A stretch of DNA of 64,000 nucleotides from Drosophila miranda (Eukaryota > Arthropoda > Insecta > Diptera > Drosophilidae): NCBI RefSeq assembly GCF_003369915.1, contig NC_046674.1, positions 9,052,001 through 9,116,000 on the forward strand. Direction: 5' to 3'. Positions 26,106-37,757 of the stretch are shown in pieces. Each line of letters begins with the position of its first letter. The stretch's first letter is position 1. A program made the translations under genes and the position numbers. Under the pieces are notes generated by a model, which was given only the letters and a program-made list of their open reading frames with translations, made no database searches and had not been told where the DNA came from.

Positions 26106-29100
26106 ATGAAGACGGTGAGTGTTCAATCCACAAAAAGTGTACACCATATGCACGATATGAACAATCAAGACATAACCATAAAAGATGTCAAGATGCCAAG
26201 ATGCCAGGGGGCTAGAATCCATCCCAGAAATATTCCACACTTTTTTTTTTTTTGAGGTGCAGTTGCAGTGGCAGTGGCTGTGGCTGTGGCAGCTGCTGGC
26301 CTGCCTGCCTGGCGGCACTGGCATCCCATGAGGGTTGTCTGTCAAACAAAATTGCCCAACTCTAGAGACGCGAATGGAGTTTTCTAAGAGCGACAGCGTA
26401 AAACAAACAACGCCAAAACAGCAAGTCAAGTGGAGGAGTCGTCGCATGGTAAATTTGCATAAATGGCGCTACAATTGAAGAAAATCGGTACAAGTACAAA
26501 TACAAATAACAGAAAAACAGCAAAACAGAAAACAGCTGGCAGCCCTCCATCAGAGACTGAGACCTGCCGCAACGGCGAATGCATTGACTGCGACTCCAAC
26601 TCCAGCTCGAACTCCGAATCCGATTCCGCTGGCTGACTCACTCGAGGGCGACTCCGACTCTGAATCGGACTCCAAAACTGTGACCGGAAACGCTCATAAC
26701 TGTGCCCCAGCCCAGCCCCATCATCAGCCACCCTTTCGTGCTCTTCACGCATGCGCGTGTTCGTTCTGGACAAGAGATTTGGCAATCGGTGGGCCGCGAA
26801 TGCGCAACCGCTTTAAGGCTAAGGCTGAACGTCGCGCATTAAGCGCTTGAATGAGTCAAAGCGCGCCCAGAACCACAGCCAGAGGCTGAGCCAGTGTTGG
26901 GCAACTCCAATTAACGCCAGCCGCACAAGGTCGTCCCGCACAGACCACATACTCGTAGTCATATCTGTGTATACTATGTCTTTTTTATGGGATTTCACAC
27001 GCTTCAATTGTGACAATTAACGCCGTGCTCCACCCCGTTCCATGGAGGCATTTGTCGCCCCAAAAGTTTTCCGCCTTTTGGGGGCCTAATGCTTTGTGTG
27101 TGACTTGACAAGATTCGAGGGAGATTCTCTGGCGGCATGCTCCAATTGCGGGCCCAAACCCCACCCACTTTACACGCGGCACTTGCCACTTGAGATGACG
27201 CGGCAACATTTTGTAATGGTTGCTTTAATTACGGGTTTTATTGTTATGAAATTATCAATTAAGGTCAAGCAGGAAAACGGATATATAGATAAATCCATGT
27301 TTCATTTGGATTACCGAAAAAGATTCGGTGAGATTCCGCACTGCCTTTTGTAGATACGCCCCTGCCTTGGCTCCAAGAAAGAATTATTCATGTTATGCGA
27401 CACCTGAGTCACATGCCATAAAAAAAACATCTCGCGCACAAAACTTAATTAGGTTCTGACTTTAATGGACATGCACAGACATCACACAGTTGTCAACTAA
27501 TAGCAAAACAAACCCCAAATAGATATGTATGCGTATTAGATTCGGTTTTAGCAAGAACTAGTTTGATTCTGATTCTTGCCACTCGGGGGTTGGCCTGGCC
27601 GTCTGTTGCAAGTCTCAAGAAGATTGGCAAATCCGCTGGAAATTAAGGCCCGACAGCTGACAAGCGGCTTGAGTGAGTCGAGTTGAATGGAGTGCCTGTC
27701 GAGTGGCATTTTTCCATAACGATTTATCAAAAAACAACACGCAAAAAAAAAAAATCAAATCAAAATGTGTAAAAAAATATTGCGTGGGAGGCTAGAAACT
27801 ATTTCCATTTTGATTGAGTTTGAGTTTGAGATGAGCTGTTGGCTCTCAGCTTTCAGCTCTCAGTTCTCGGCTCTCGGCTCTCGGCTTCTTTTTGATGAAT
27901 TTTTTGTCTGGTGTCTGCTGCCATTGTTTCTATTCAATTAAAGTTTGGCTTTTATTTTAATGGGCACGGACTTTAACGACTTTGACTTGAAGCGCACTCG
28001 GCGAAAAACCTTAAATGCCGCTTAAGAATGCTGCTGCTATTTTGTGTGTAGTTTTTATTTCGCCCAGATTTATGTGTTTCAATTTGAGAAATGGAATTCC
28101 GGGTTCCAGTTCCAAAGATTGACGATTGCAAAGGTTCTCTCTGTATCTCTTGGCCGTGGCTCAATTAGTTCGCAGCGAATTGATAGTCGCACATTTACAT
28201 AATTCCAAATGGATGTAGAAACTATTTCTAATTTTATTTTAGCATCTCTTGGGGTTTATCGAACCGGTCGCCGTGACTTTCCCATCAAGCTCCAGTATTT
28301 CATTCGGAGCCGGAGGCCATTAACACTTGCCTACTACTACGCGTATCTAGAACTTTTCTCGCAGCGGCTCGATCAAGTAACCAATGTCGTGTGGCAGATG
28401 CGTTGACCTTGACTCTGTGTGCGTGGTCGCAGTGGGCAGCGGTGGTCGGGGGGCAGGGGCAGCTAATAGTTGGCGTAGATCTCACCATGCGGGTTGGGTC
28501 TTGGCTCTGCCCATAATTAATAAACTAATCGCCATCGGGGTCGACAATTATCGTAGAAAAATGCGTTTAAACGCTTTCAGCTTGTTCAATCAATAAATAG
28601 TAAAGAGCCTTGCCTTCGTAGAGCGTGACCCAATTGGCAGCCGTCGCCGTAGTCGCAGTCGCAGTCGCAGTCACAGTCACAGTCACAGTCGCACCAAAGC
28701 CAAGCCAATTGATTCGCCAAAAACCGCACTGCTGGTGTCAAAAGAGCTGACGTTGGTGGCGTCTCACACAGCCAAATAGCAAATTGTCGAGGGCCTTAAT
28801 TATATGCGGAAATTTTCGACGCTACCACCGACACCGAAACACTGAAACACTGAAACACCGAAACACCGCTAAATTGCCATAAACGGCCAAGAGGCCCACG
28901 TAAATGTCAGTCACACGGCTAAATATAAATGTCCAAGATTTGATTTAAGATCATTAAGGTTTTCGACAACCAATTGATTTGTGTGTCTCATCTCCATCTC
29001 CTTCATCTTTGCAGCAACACCGACTACTCTGCTTGGCTCTGATCGCCCTCAGTTCCTCTGCCCTGGCACAGGTGAGTAGATGGCGCCGCATCGAATCCAC

Positions 29101-31053
29101 AAGATACTCAAGGTACATTCGCAGGAATACGGAGGATACGACTATCCAGTACCGAAGGTTTCCTTTTCGGACGGCTACTCCTATCCGAAGCCGGCCATAC
29201 CGTTCCCACCGCCAGCGCCCACAGTGAGCAGCGGATACTCGTATCCAAAGCCATTGGTGCCATTCGTGCCGGAACAGCCCAAGTACAGGCCGCCGGTGCA
29301 GCAGATCATTCCACAGGAGCCGAAGCTGGTTCAGGGATACTCCTACCCGAAACCAGCGCTGCCATTCCCACCGCCGACGCAGCCCCAGCAGATCAGAGTG
29401 ACCGCGCCGCCGGCGCCATCAGCAGGATACGCTTATCCCACGCCCTCGATTCCCTTCCCACCACCACCACCCAGGACTCCTCCCCCACAGCCGAAGCAGC
29501 AGGGCTACGACTATCCCAAACCCAGAATCCCATTCCCAGCTCCCACTCTCCCACCCCAGAAATACCTGCCTCCTGTGACGACTGCGAGCCCACCAGTGCC
29601 CAAGTACCTGCCCCCAGTGCAACCACAGCCCACGTATCTGCCACCACCTCAGCAGAAGCAGCAGGGATACGACTATCCCAAGCCAGCCATTCCGTTCCCA
29701 CCTCCGACGAATCCACCACAGAAATTCTTGCCCCCCGTGACGCCTACGAAGCCGCCACAGCCGAAATACTTGCCACCAGTCATCAAACCAACACTCCCAC
29801 CCCAGCCAAAGTACCTGCCGCCACCACCTCAACCCAAACAGGGCTATGAGTATCCCAAGCCAATCGTTCCATTCCCACCAGCAACGAATCCACCACCACA
29901 GCCCAAGCAGGGCTACGACTATCCCAAGCCAGCCATCCCATTCCCACCACCCACCAATCCCCCACAGAATTACCTTCCTCCCGTTGTCCCAACCAAACCA
30001 CCGCAACCCAAGTACTTGCCTCCTGTAAAGCCCACTAGCCCACCACAGCCGAAATACCTGCCTCCTCCTCCCCAACCCAAACAGGGTTATGAGTATCCCA
30101 AGCCCGCCGTTCCATTCCCACCACCACAGAAATATTTACCACCAGCAACCACCCAGGCACCACAGCCCAAATACCTACCTCCCGTCCAAGCCACTTTGCC
30201 GCCACAGCCCAAGTATCTGCCACCTCCTCAACCCAAACAGGGTTATGAGTATCCCAAGCCCGCCATTCCATTCCCACCACCGACCAATCCACCACAGAAA
30301 TATTTACCTCCTCCCGTAAGCACAACTGCACAGCCGGCGCCAAGGTACTTGCCCCCAACAAACCCACCGCAGCCCAAGTACCTGCCACCTGTGCAACCAA
30401 CCAGCCCACCGCAGCCGAAGTACCTCCCACCACCGCAGCCCAAACAGGGCTATGAGTATCCCAAGCCAGCCATCCCATTCCCACCCCCCACTAATCCTCC
30501 TCAGAAGTACTTGCCTCCCGTTAGGGTAACCATCCCCCCACAACCCAAGTACCTGCCTCCTCCCGTAAAGGCAACCCTCCCACCACAGCCTAAATATCTG
30601 CCGCCCCCGCAACCAAAGCAGGGCTACGAGTACCCCAAACCCGCAATTCCCTTCCCACCACCAACGAATCCACCTCAGAAATACTTGCCACCCATCACCA
30701 CCACCACACCTGCGCCACAACCACCCAAGTACCTGCCACCCCCGCAACCCAAACAGGGCTATGAGTATCCCAAGCCAATTGTTCCATTCCCACCAGCAAC
30801 GAATCCACCACCACAGCCCAAACAGGGCTACGACTATCCCAAGCCAGCCATCCCATTCCCACCACCCACCAATCCCCCACAGAAATACCTTCCTCCCGTT
30901 GTGCCCACCAGCCCACCACAGCCCAAGTACCTCCCCCCACCACAGCCTAAGCAGGGATACGAGTATCCCACGCCAGTCATTCCATTCCCACCTCCCTCGC
31001 CCAAGACCGAGGGCTACTCATATCCGAAGCCAGCGATCGCCTTTGATTTCTGA
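26106..31053 (+). CDS. Secreted Pro/Tyr-rich YLP-repeat protein
   Basis: Exons 26106-26114 (MKT), 29015-29071 and 29125-31053, all phase 0, with introns of 2.9 kb and 53 bases. The first two exons give a signal peptide (MKTQHRLLCLALIALSSSALAQ). The rest, to 664 residues in all, is built almost wholly from GYxYPKPxxPFPPP and PPQPKYLPP units, ending GYSYPKPAIAFDF. The YLPP units match the Pfam YLP motif, known mainly from fly secreted proteins of unknown function. Composition suggests an extended, tyrosine-rich extracellular matrix or cuticle protein; tyrosine cross-linking is inference. Splice signals at all sites are good, and without the 53-base intron the signal peptide would be cut off. 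Poly(A) signals at 31591 and 31595. Confidence 0.85.
26115..29014 (+). other. 2.9 kb first intron
   Basis: Intron between the MKT exon and the signal-peptide exon. No nested gene is seen. It contains short tandem words such as GACTCC around 26590-26670 and CAGTCG/CAGTCA around 28650-28690. Its size stands out, since the other genes in the cluster have first introns of about 60-200 bases, and it could hold regulatory sequence. Confidence 0.6.
29125..31040 (+). repeat. Internal coding repeat, GYxYPKP + YLPP units
   Basis: Imperfect units of roughly 40-80 codons, each with one GYEYPKPAIPFPPPTNPPQ-like block and several PPQPKYLPP blocks. Codon-level divergence between units is moderate, so this array is older than the one at 37.9-38.8 kb. 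Confidence 0.8.
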
Positions 31054-31605
31054 TCCCTCATCCGTCGCCCCTCCACCCCTGCACCGATCACTGATCAAAT
31101 GACACGATTGCCTCTGTGTGCGCATAGTGATCCTTAGGAACGTACGAAATTGAATATTTGTAATTAACTGTAATAATTTAATTTAATACTTAATTTTAAT
31201 GATATACCAGGGTCCTGCCTGCGAACTCTACGATCGAACTTAGTCATTAAAATATGTTTATTAATTTTTTTTTAAAGATTACGCAGCGCTGCCGAAATTA
31301 AACGACCTATGTGAATGTTAATCGTGTGTTTGTTAATCTATCAATTAGTTCAACTTTGGGCTTAGTCGATTTGGGATACTCTATTAAATATTGTTGGGGT
31401 TAAATCTTTACATTTTACCAGGAATGCCTTTCCCATCAGAAGAGATCCCATCTTAGTCTCTAAGAAGTAGAGGTTAAACGGGATGGACACACGGTCGGAC
31501 GGACACGCATGTCGATATAGACTCGGCATTGAAACACATCAAGTGGCGTCACGCACCGGCATGGCTAGAGTTGAACAATAACAAGGAAACAATAAATAAA
31601 ACTAA
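31054..31605 (+). other. 3' UTR of the YLP-repeat gene
   Basis: Non-coding, ending at overlapping AATAAATAAA at 31591-31600. Confidence 0.55.
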
Positions 31606-32240
31606 CCTTTCCATCCATATTTCTCCACCCTTTTTTGCAATCTTTTTACCGCGCGCGAATTTCCCGTTTTTGTCGTTTTTTAAGCACCGAAGTCAGCTCC
31701 GCACACGCATGCACGTAAATCGATTTGGTAAGAGTAATTCCAATGGGAGGACATTAGGCGAGGTTACCCTCTCACGATATGCGCATACTATGTAAAAGAA
31801 GAGAGAGGGACATATGCCAAGACTTGAAATGTCGCACCTTATACTATTGACACACTTGCATGGAGAGCGCTCGCACATTCGTTCAGCTTCCTTCTCTTCT
31901 TCCTTGCACCCTCTACATCAATGAGAGAGAAAAAACTTCGCTTTTTTGCATATTTTTCACATTCGGACATCTACTACAACGCGAGATCACGTGACCAAAC
32001 AAATGTCATGTGCACATTTTGCAAATGAAAAAAACAAAACACTTGTTGCACTTCACTTCCACATACACTTATACATATGTATGTATTTCCGTTGATTTTA
32101 CTCAGCAATTTTGCAGCGGGGTTCGCCCCCACGCTTGTTTAATGACTTTCTCGTGCTCTTATTTAAATTTTGGGATATATTTGTTGTTTATTTAGTTCTA
32201 CAAAGCTGCGCGACCTTTTTCCAGTTTGATTTTTCACTAT
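31606..32240. other. Spacer with GA/CT-rich repeat-like sequence
   Basis: No gene. 31780-31930 has AGAGAGAGGGA and CTTCTCTTCTTCC stretches like those in the repeat elements that follow. AAGTCAGCTCCGC at 31690 is the inverse of a word at 32270, hinting at a foldback arrangement. Confidence 0.4.
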
Positions 32241-33165
32241 TTTTCCGCTTTTCACGGATCTCAAACGCGGAGCTGACTTGGAAACGCGCGCTTAGGCCGG
32301 GTGAAAAAATGAAAGTGTGAGAGAGCTGAAGAGATGCGTAGGTGGATTAGTGCCCGCTCATTTTTTGTTGTCCTTCCGTATTCACGCAACTGCAAAAGCA
32401 GAGAGAAGATGAGAGCATATTGGAAGTTCGCATCGTTTCTGTTCTTCTCCTTCCCTCTCTCACCGCATGACAAAGCCAATGCATAACACTTTAACCCTCT
32501 CCCCCTCACACAGTCGGCCAACTGGCAAAATACAAAATACAGAGCGGCGAAGGAAAACTAAAGTGAAAGTAAAGTGTAAAAAGTGTAGCATTTAATTTAC
32601 AATGTATAAACATACTATTTTATGCACAACCCCTTTTTTTTCCTTCGGTCGGAAATGTGCGTGTGTTTGTTTGTTCAAAAAATGCAAAACAAGCACCTAG
32701 TTGTGTCCCTTTCCCACTCCATCATGTAATTCACGCAGTGAGGAAGAGCAGTGAAGCAATAAGAAAAGAGCGAGCTCTTAGAATCGACGCTCTCTCTTAC
32801 CAAGTGCTTCATTATGAGGTGGGGTGGGGCATTCAAAATATTGGTGATCTGACTCTCTCTCGTTGGTGTTTCCACACGAAACTTCAATCCTGTTGGCTCA
32901 CCTTATATAAATATATACCGTGCTCTTATTGAAATTTCTATGGAATTTGTTTTGTCGTTCGTGTGTGTGTTTGCGCTTTCGTTTCGTAAATCGTTCGTTT
33001 GGAATAGTCGCGCTGTTTCGTAGTCTAACGGTCCACGTTCTTTTTCCGATGTAGAAGGGGGAATGGAGCAAAAAGCAAGTGAGAAACGAGAGTGTATCTT
33101 TACTATTTTTCTGTCCTCTTTGCATACTGTTTTTCCTTAAACTCAAGCGAATGCCGTTATGTACG
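32241..33165 (+). repeat. Mosaic dispersed repeat, copy A
   Basis: Body 32528-33165 matches 58368-59087 in the same orientation at high identity, for example the shared words ATTATGAGGTGGGGTGGGGC and CGTTTCGTAAATCGTTCGTT. The left part 32245-32310 matches 58180-58250 but inverted, and ATGCGTAGGTGG at 32334-32345 matches the terminal repeat of the small element at 57687. Not assigned to a known family; no intact coding frame. Confidence 0.75.
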
Positions 33166-33640
33166 TCTTGTGCCATTTTTTGGACGTCAAATGGAGAAAT
33201 TTCAATGGCGAACTGAAATCTGTTTTTCCATCTTTACTTTTATCGGATAGGGTGGTTTTAAAGCGATTTTTTTAACAAAAAGATCCAAAATTTCTAATTT
33301 TTCTTCACTTTTCGTGGGAAAATTTGGAATCAGCAGTGTCAAAAGCCTCCGTTATCCCTAATATCAGAGCCCCAAAAGTATGCTATGCTCAAACAATTTT
33401 CATTTGCTCTTTTTCATGTAAAATTCACGTAGAAGTTGCTTCAAAGCAGCTCACAAGCCAAAATGAACCTGTATAAATTATAATGAACTTGTGATTCATG
33501 AAACAAGTTTCCGCTTCGCTGCCGGTGATATTCTCTGTTCGTGCTTGACGACAGAAATCGATTGTTTTATGTATCCTAGTTCGTAATTAATACAAATCTT
33601 CACTTTTAATAGATTTTACTTTTTATTTGTTTCCTGTTCT
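33166..33640. other. Spacer, nothing recognised
   Basis: AT-rich unique sequence with no coding or repeat signal that I can support. Confidence 0.4.
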
Positions 33641-33699
33641 CGGTTTTCATAGTTTAGAAAGTGATCAACTTTGGGAATATATATTTCAAGATTGCAACT

Positions 33700-33830
33700 T
33701 CTGAAGAACCCGAAAATCGAAACTGGATTTGCTGGTTGGGTTCGTTAGGGGCACCTCAAAATCTGTGGCTTCAGACGACGCGGCGCGGCCAGAGCCTCTG
33801 ACGGCATTTCGACCATCTTCGGATCATGAC
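33700..33830 (-). pseudogene. Decayed copy of the 3' end of the neighbouring GYR polyprotein gene
   Basis: Shares with 34638-34760 the order GAACCCGAAA, GGGTTNGTTNGGGGNNCCTCAA and ATCTGTGGC followed by a GACGNGGCG-rich stretch that corresponds to the codons for the basic C-terminus (RRVIRRHRY) of the minus-strand gene. The frame is lost, and only the end of the coding region and the 3' UTR are recognisable. This implies a tandem duplication of the gene followed by loss of one copy. Confidence 0.45.
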
Positions 33831-33936
33831 TCTGGTGTTTTGATGCTGTTGCACTGAACTGGCGATGACCGTCCCCTATGATCGAGCTCTAAGTGGAATG
33901 CGTTATCTCCGGCCGAATACGGTTTAAAAATGCTTT

Positions 33937-34221
33937 TTAATTATTTAAATAAATTGAATTTATTTCATAATAAGATGCCGATCGCCCATACATATAGACA
34001 ATAGAATTTTGAATTTGGTTATTCAGGGTTTCATTTTCGATCTCCGAATTCCATCCCATCTTAAAGAGTGGCTTTACATTGAACAAGTCGAACACTTTAA
34101 AAAAGTGAAAAGTGGTCGCTTCTTTGGTGCCCTTGATGCCAAAATAAGCTTTTAAAGTAGCATTGTCTTGCATTGCTTTCCTGTACAAAGTAATGAGAAA
34201 TCCCACATGGACCATCGTCAC
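33937..34221 (-). mobile_element. Possible P-type DNA transposon fragment
   Basis: An open minus-strand frame of 95 codons contains TKEATTFHFFKVFDLFNVKP, which recalls the conserved FFK-x-FD-x-(F)N block of P-element/THAP9 transposases. There is no start, no splice context and no terminal repeats that I can find. The call is by eye only and may be wrong. Confidence 0.25.
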
Positions 34222-34702
34222 TCAAGTCTGGGAATGTGCAATAAAAATGCATCTTAAAAAAAAAAGAATTATGCAAACGAAGACCCTAAGGCGATCAGAG
34301 GCTCCTCGGTTTGTTCGGACCTTAATGGTCAAAAGAGATCTCCACATGCCTTAAATTGAGGATCAAGTAAACCATCATAGTAGTCGATATAATTTTTTAA
34401 CAATCCAACTGAAGCAGCTACAGGATTACTGACTAGTGTTTCAGTGTGCGATGGCACTAGATTGTTATAACATCTATTTTTCACTATATTTAAAAGTTAA
34501 ATAATAGTGATTGTGAAATAAAAAAAAAGCTGAATAAATGTATTTAGAAAGTGAACACCAATGGGTTATATTTTGTAACTGTTTTATTTTTGAATTTATC
34601 AATTTCGTTCCCTAACAATTTTTCGGTACAAGTGACCAAAGAACCCGAAACCAAAGCAGTGTTTGGCTGGGTTTGTTGGGGGAGCCTCAACTGCTAAACC
34701 GT

Positions 34703-36576
34703 TCAATATCTGTGGCGGCGGATGACGCGACGACGCTGGGTCTTGTAGCGGTATCCATCGGTGGCCGAGAAGCTGTGTGCTGGCTCGGAAGCAGCGGTCT
34801 CGTACTCAGCAGGAGCAGAGTAGGATGCAGCTGGGGCGGAGTAGGATTCAGCTGGGGCCGAGTAGGACACAGCTGGTGCGGAGGCAGCGGCCTGGTAGAC
34901 TGGAGCTGGCGCAGAGTAGGATGCAGCAGGGGCAGAGTAAGTCTGAGCTGGGGCCGAGTAGGACACAGCTGGAGCAGAGGCAGCAGCCGAGTAGGACACA
35001 GCTGGAGCGGGAGCCGAGTAGGACACAGCTTGAGATGGGGCAGAGTAGGACACAGCTGGAGCCGAAGCAGCGGCGGTGTAGGATGGTGCAGGAGCGGCCT
35101 GGTAGACTGGAGCTGGGGCAGAGGCTGCTGGGGGCAGGTACTCGTTGGATGGCAGATGGCTCACATCACGACGGTGGCGACGGAGGACGCGACGACGCTG
35201 GGTCTTGTAGCGGTAGCCATCGGTGGCCGAGAAGCTGTGTGCTGGCTCGGAAGCAGCGGTCTCGTACTCAGCAGGAGCAGAGTAGGATGCAGCTGGGGCG
35301 GAGTAGGATTCAGCTGGGGCCGAGTAGGACACAGCTGGTGCGGAGGCAGCGGCCTGGTAGACTGGAGCTGGCGCAGAGTAGGATGCAGCAGGGGCAGAGT
35401 AAGTCTGAGCTGGGGCCGAGTAGGACACAGCTGGAGCAGAGGCAGCAGCCGAGTAGGACACAGCTTGAGCTGGGGCAGAGTAGGACACAGCTGGAGCCGA
35501 AGCAGCGGCGGTGTAGGATGGTGCAGGAGCGGCCTGGTAGACTGGAGCTGGGGCAGAGGCTGCTGGGGGCAGGTACTCGTTGGATGGCAGATGGCTCACA
35601 TCACGACGGTGGCGACGGAGGACGCGACGACGCTGGGTCTTGTAGCGGTATCCATCGTTGGCCGAGAAGCTGTGTGCAGGCTCGGAAGCAGCGGTCTCGT
35701 ACTCAGCAGGAGCGGAGTAGGATGCAGCAGGGGCCGAAGCAGCAACAGAGTAGGAGGCAGCAGGGGCAGAGTAGGACACAGCTGGAGCCGAAGCAGCGGA
35801 GGTGTAGGATGGTGCAGGAGCGGCCTGGTAGACTGGAGCTGGGGCAGACGCTGCTGGGGGCAGGTACTCAGAGGTTGGTGCGGAAGCAGCTCCCTGGAAG
35901 GGGGGCAGGTAATCGTTGGAGGGCAGATGGCTCACATCACGACGGTGGCGACGGATGACGCGACGACGCTGGGTCTTGTAGCGGTATCCATCGTTAGCCG
36001 AGAAGGTGTGTGCGGGCTCGGAAGCAGCGGTCTCGTACTCAGCAGGAGCGGAGTAGGATGCAGCTGGGGCCGAAGCAGCAGCGGTGTAAGATGGAGCTGG
36101 AGCAGAGTAAGATGCAGCCGGGGCCGAAGCAGCAGCCGAGTAGGACACAGCTGGAGCGGGAGCCGAGTAGGACACAGCCTGAGCGGGAGCCGAGTAGGAC
36201 ACAGCTGGGGCAGAAGCGGCAGCGGTGTAGGTAGCCTGAGCGGGAGCCGAGTATGAGGCAGCTGGAGCCGAGTAAGATTGTGCTGGAGCGGAAGCGGCAG
36301 CGGTGTAGCTGGCCTGGGCTGGGGCAGAGTAGGACTCAACTGGAGCCGAAGCCTCTGCGGCGTAGGAAGCAACTGGAGCCGAGGCGGCACCGTATGCGGG
36401 GGGCAAGTACTCGCTGCTAGGGGAAGTAGCTGCCACGGCGGCAACAAATGCGCAGATCAACAACAGTTTCTGCGAAAAAAAAAATAAAAAAAAAAAATTC
36501 GGAGAACGGTTAGGAGTTAGTTATCCTGTAGCGGCTGTGTGGGTAATCCTTTCGAGAAGGACGGTAGTAGTACCAT
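34703..36576 (-). CDS. Secreted GYR/YLP polyprotein-like precursor, four modules
   Basis: Exon 1 is just ATG (36574-36576, donor GTACTA); exon 2 runs from 36469 to 34703 after a T-rich tract and CAG. The 589-residue product starts with a signal peptide (MKLLLICAFVAAVAA). It has four modules, each with Ala/Pro/Ser/Tyr repeats (SYSAPAxSYSAPA, ASAPAVSYSAPA) and ending in GYRYKTQRRRV. The first three modules are followed by RRHRR and then DVSHLPSNEYLPP or DVSHLPSNDYLPP; the last ends RRHRY. GYR and YLP are Pfam motifs of unknown function found in flies. Modules repeat at 462, 435 and 336 bases, all multiples of three. Minus-strand TATA at 36653 and AATAAA at 34583-34588 (as TTTATT) frame the gene. 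The weak GTACTA donor is shared with the next gene, which supports it. Confidence 0.85.
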
Positions 36577-36652
36577 TTTGCTGGCTTGGTCGGCTGTCCA
36601 GTTGATTCTAGAATGCAAATGGAAGTGATGCCTTAGCCAAAGTTCTGCTGCT

Positions 36653-36660
36653 TATTTATA
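36653..36660 (-). promoter_or_regulatory. TATA box of the 34703-36576 gene
   Basis: TATAAATA on the minus strand, about 80 bases before the ATG; predicted start near 36629. Confidence 0.7.
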
Positions 36661-37700
36661 TGATTCTAATCATCGGCCACTGCTATACCTAATTAGCATT
36701 TGTCTTCTTAATTTATGAATTTCGTATTTAGTGACACCGCCAAAACATATCCATTATAGTTTTTGCAATCAGGTTTTGCAACGGGTTTCGGGCAGTCGAG
36801 TTCCCGCCGCGTGTGCTATTGCTTTTGCCGGCCCACTGGGGGTCCCCCTTTCTCCCCGCGCGGATCCGGCAATGAACCATCCATTTAATAACCAATAATG
36901 CCCAATTCCCCATATCAAAGATCAGGTTCCATTGTTACGTCCATCCGCACTCGTGAAATTTCTCTCAGATGAACGCGTGCCGCTGCTGATCCACGAACTC
37001 CATTTGCTTAATTACTTATAATTATATTTCGGTTTAATCAACTTTGAATTAATCGAGTTCTATGACTCCTCAATAAAACATGATGAGTAGTCGGATGTAG
37101 CCGAGAAAAGGCCGAAACAAAAAAAGGCCACTCGGTCCGTTTAAGATACTCAACATATTGATACAAAAAGAGCAGCACCTCTTACGTAGGTACGGAAATA
37201 AATCACGATCTCAATGTCGAAAGAGGAGCTCTGCTCTGACTGTCTAAGACGATTGCTTGAATGAAATCTGTGGACTAGCACCGATGCCTACACAATCTCG
37301 AAATACTTAAAATAGACACGAAACAGTTGATATCAAACTAGATCACATAGATATACATATGTGGGTTGGCTATTGCCAATTACGATCCCTAGACAAAGCA
37401 AAAACGAGCGATTCGCTACGAGGCGAATTCCCAGCCACAAAAGCAGAGCGAACAGAAGATCGGCGAGAGACACAATCCAGATTGATGAAATTGATTCGAA
37501 ATAATCGAAGATCTATTATATTGATATAACAGATATAATTAACTAAGGTTCCCAAAAAGTAATGCCTTGAATATTATTTTTTATCGATTCTCAGACATTT
37601 TCAAAAATAAAACAACAAACAAATTTATGGAATCTTTATCGTATTATTATATTTCTTCAATGAAAAGGAAAGGAATGCAAAAAAAAATTCTTATTATAAA
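36661..37700. other. Spacer between two divergent-age GYR genes
   Basis: Upstream region of one minus-strand gene and downstream region of the next. No gene seen. TTTATT-type sequence (minus AATAAA) occurs near 37605-37625, likely outside any strong poly(A) context. Confidence 0.4.
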
Positions 37701-37757
37701 GTTTGCACTCCAAAATGAGTACAACTCGATCACTTAGTAGAACAGATCTGGCATGGT

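Noticed and set aside
34673-36256. Long plus-strand open frame opposite the four-module gene, and similar frames opposite 37758-39509 and 55720-56961
   Set aside because: Antisense shadows of codon-biased repeats. They lack start, splice and promoter context and mirror the real coding repeat exactly.
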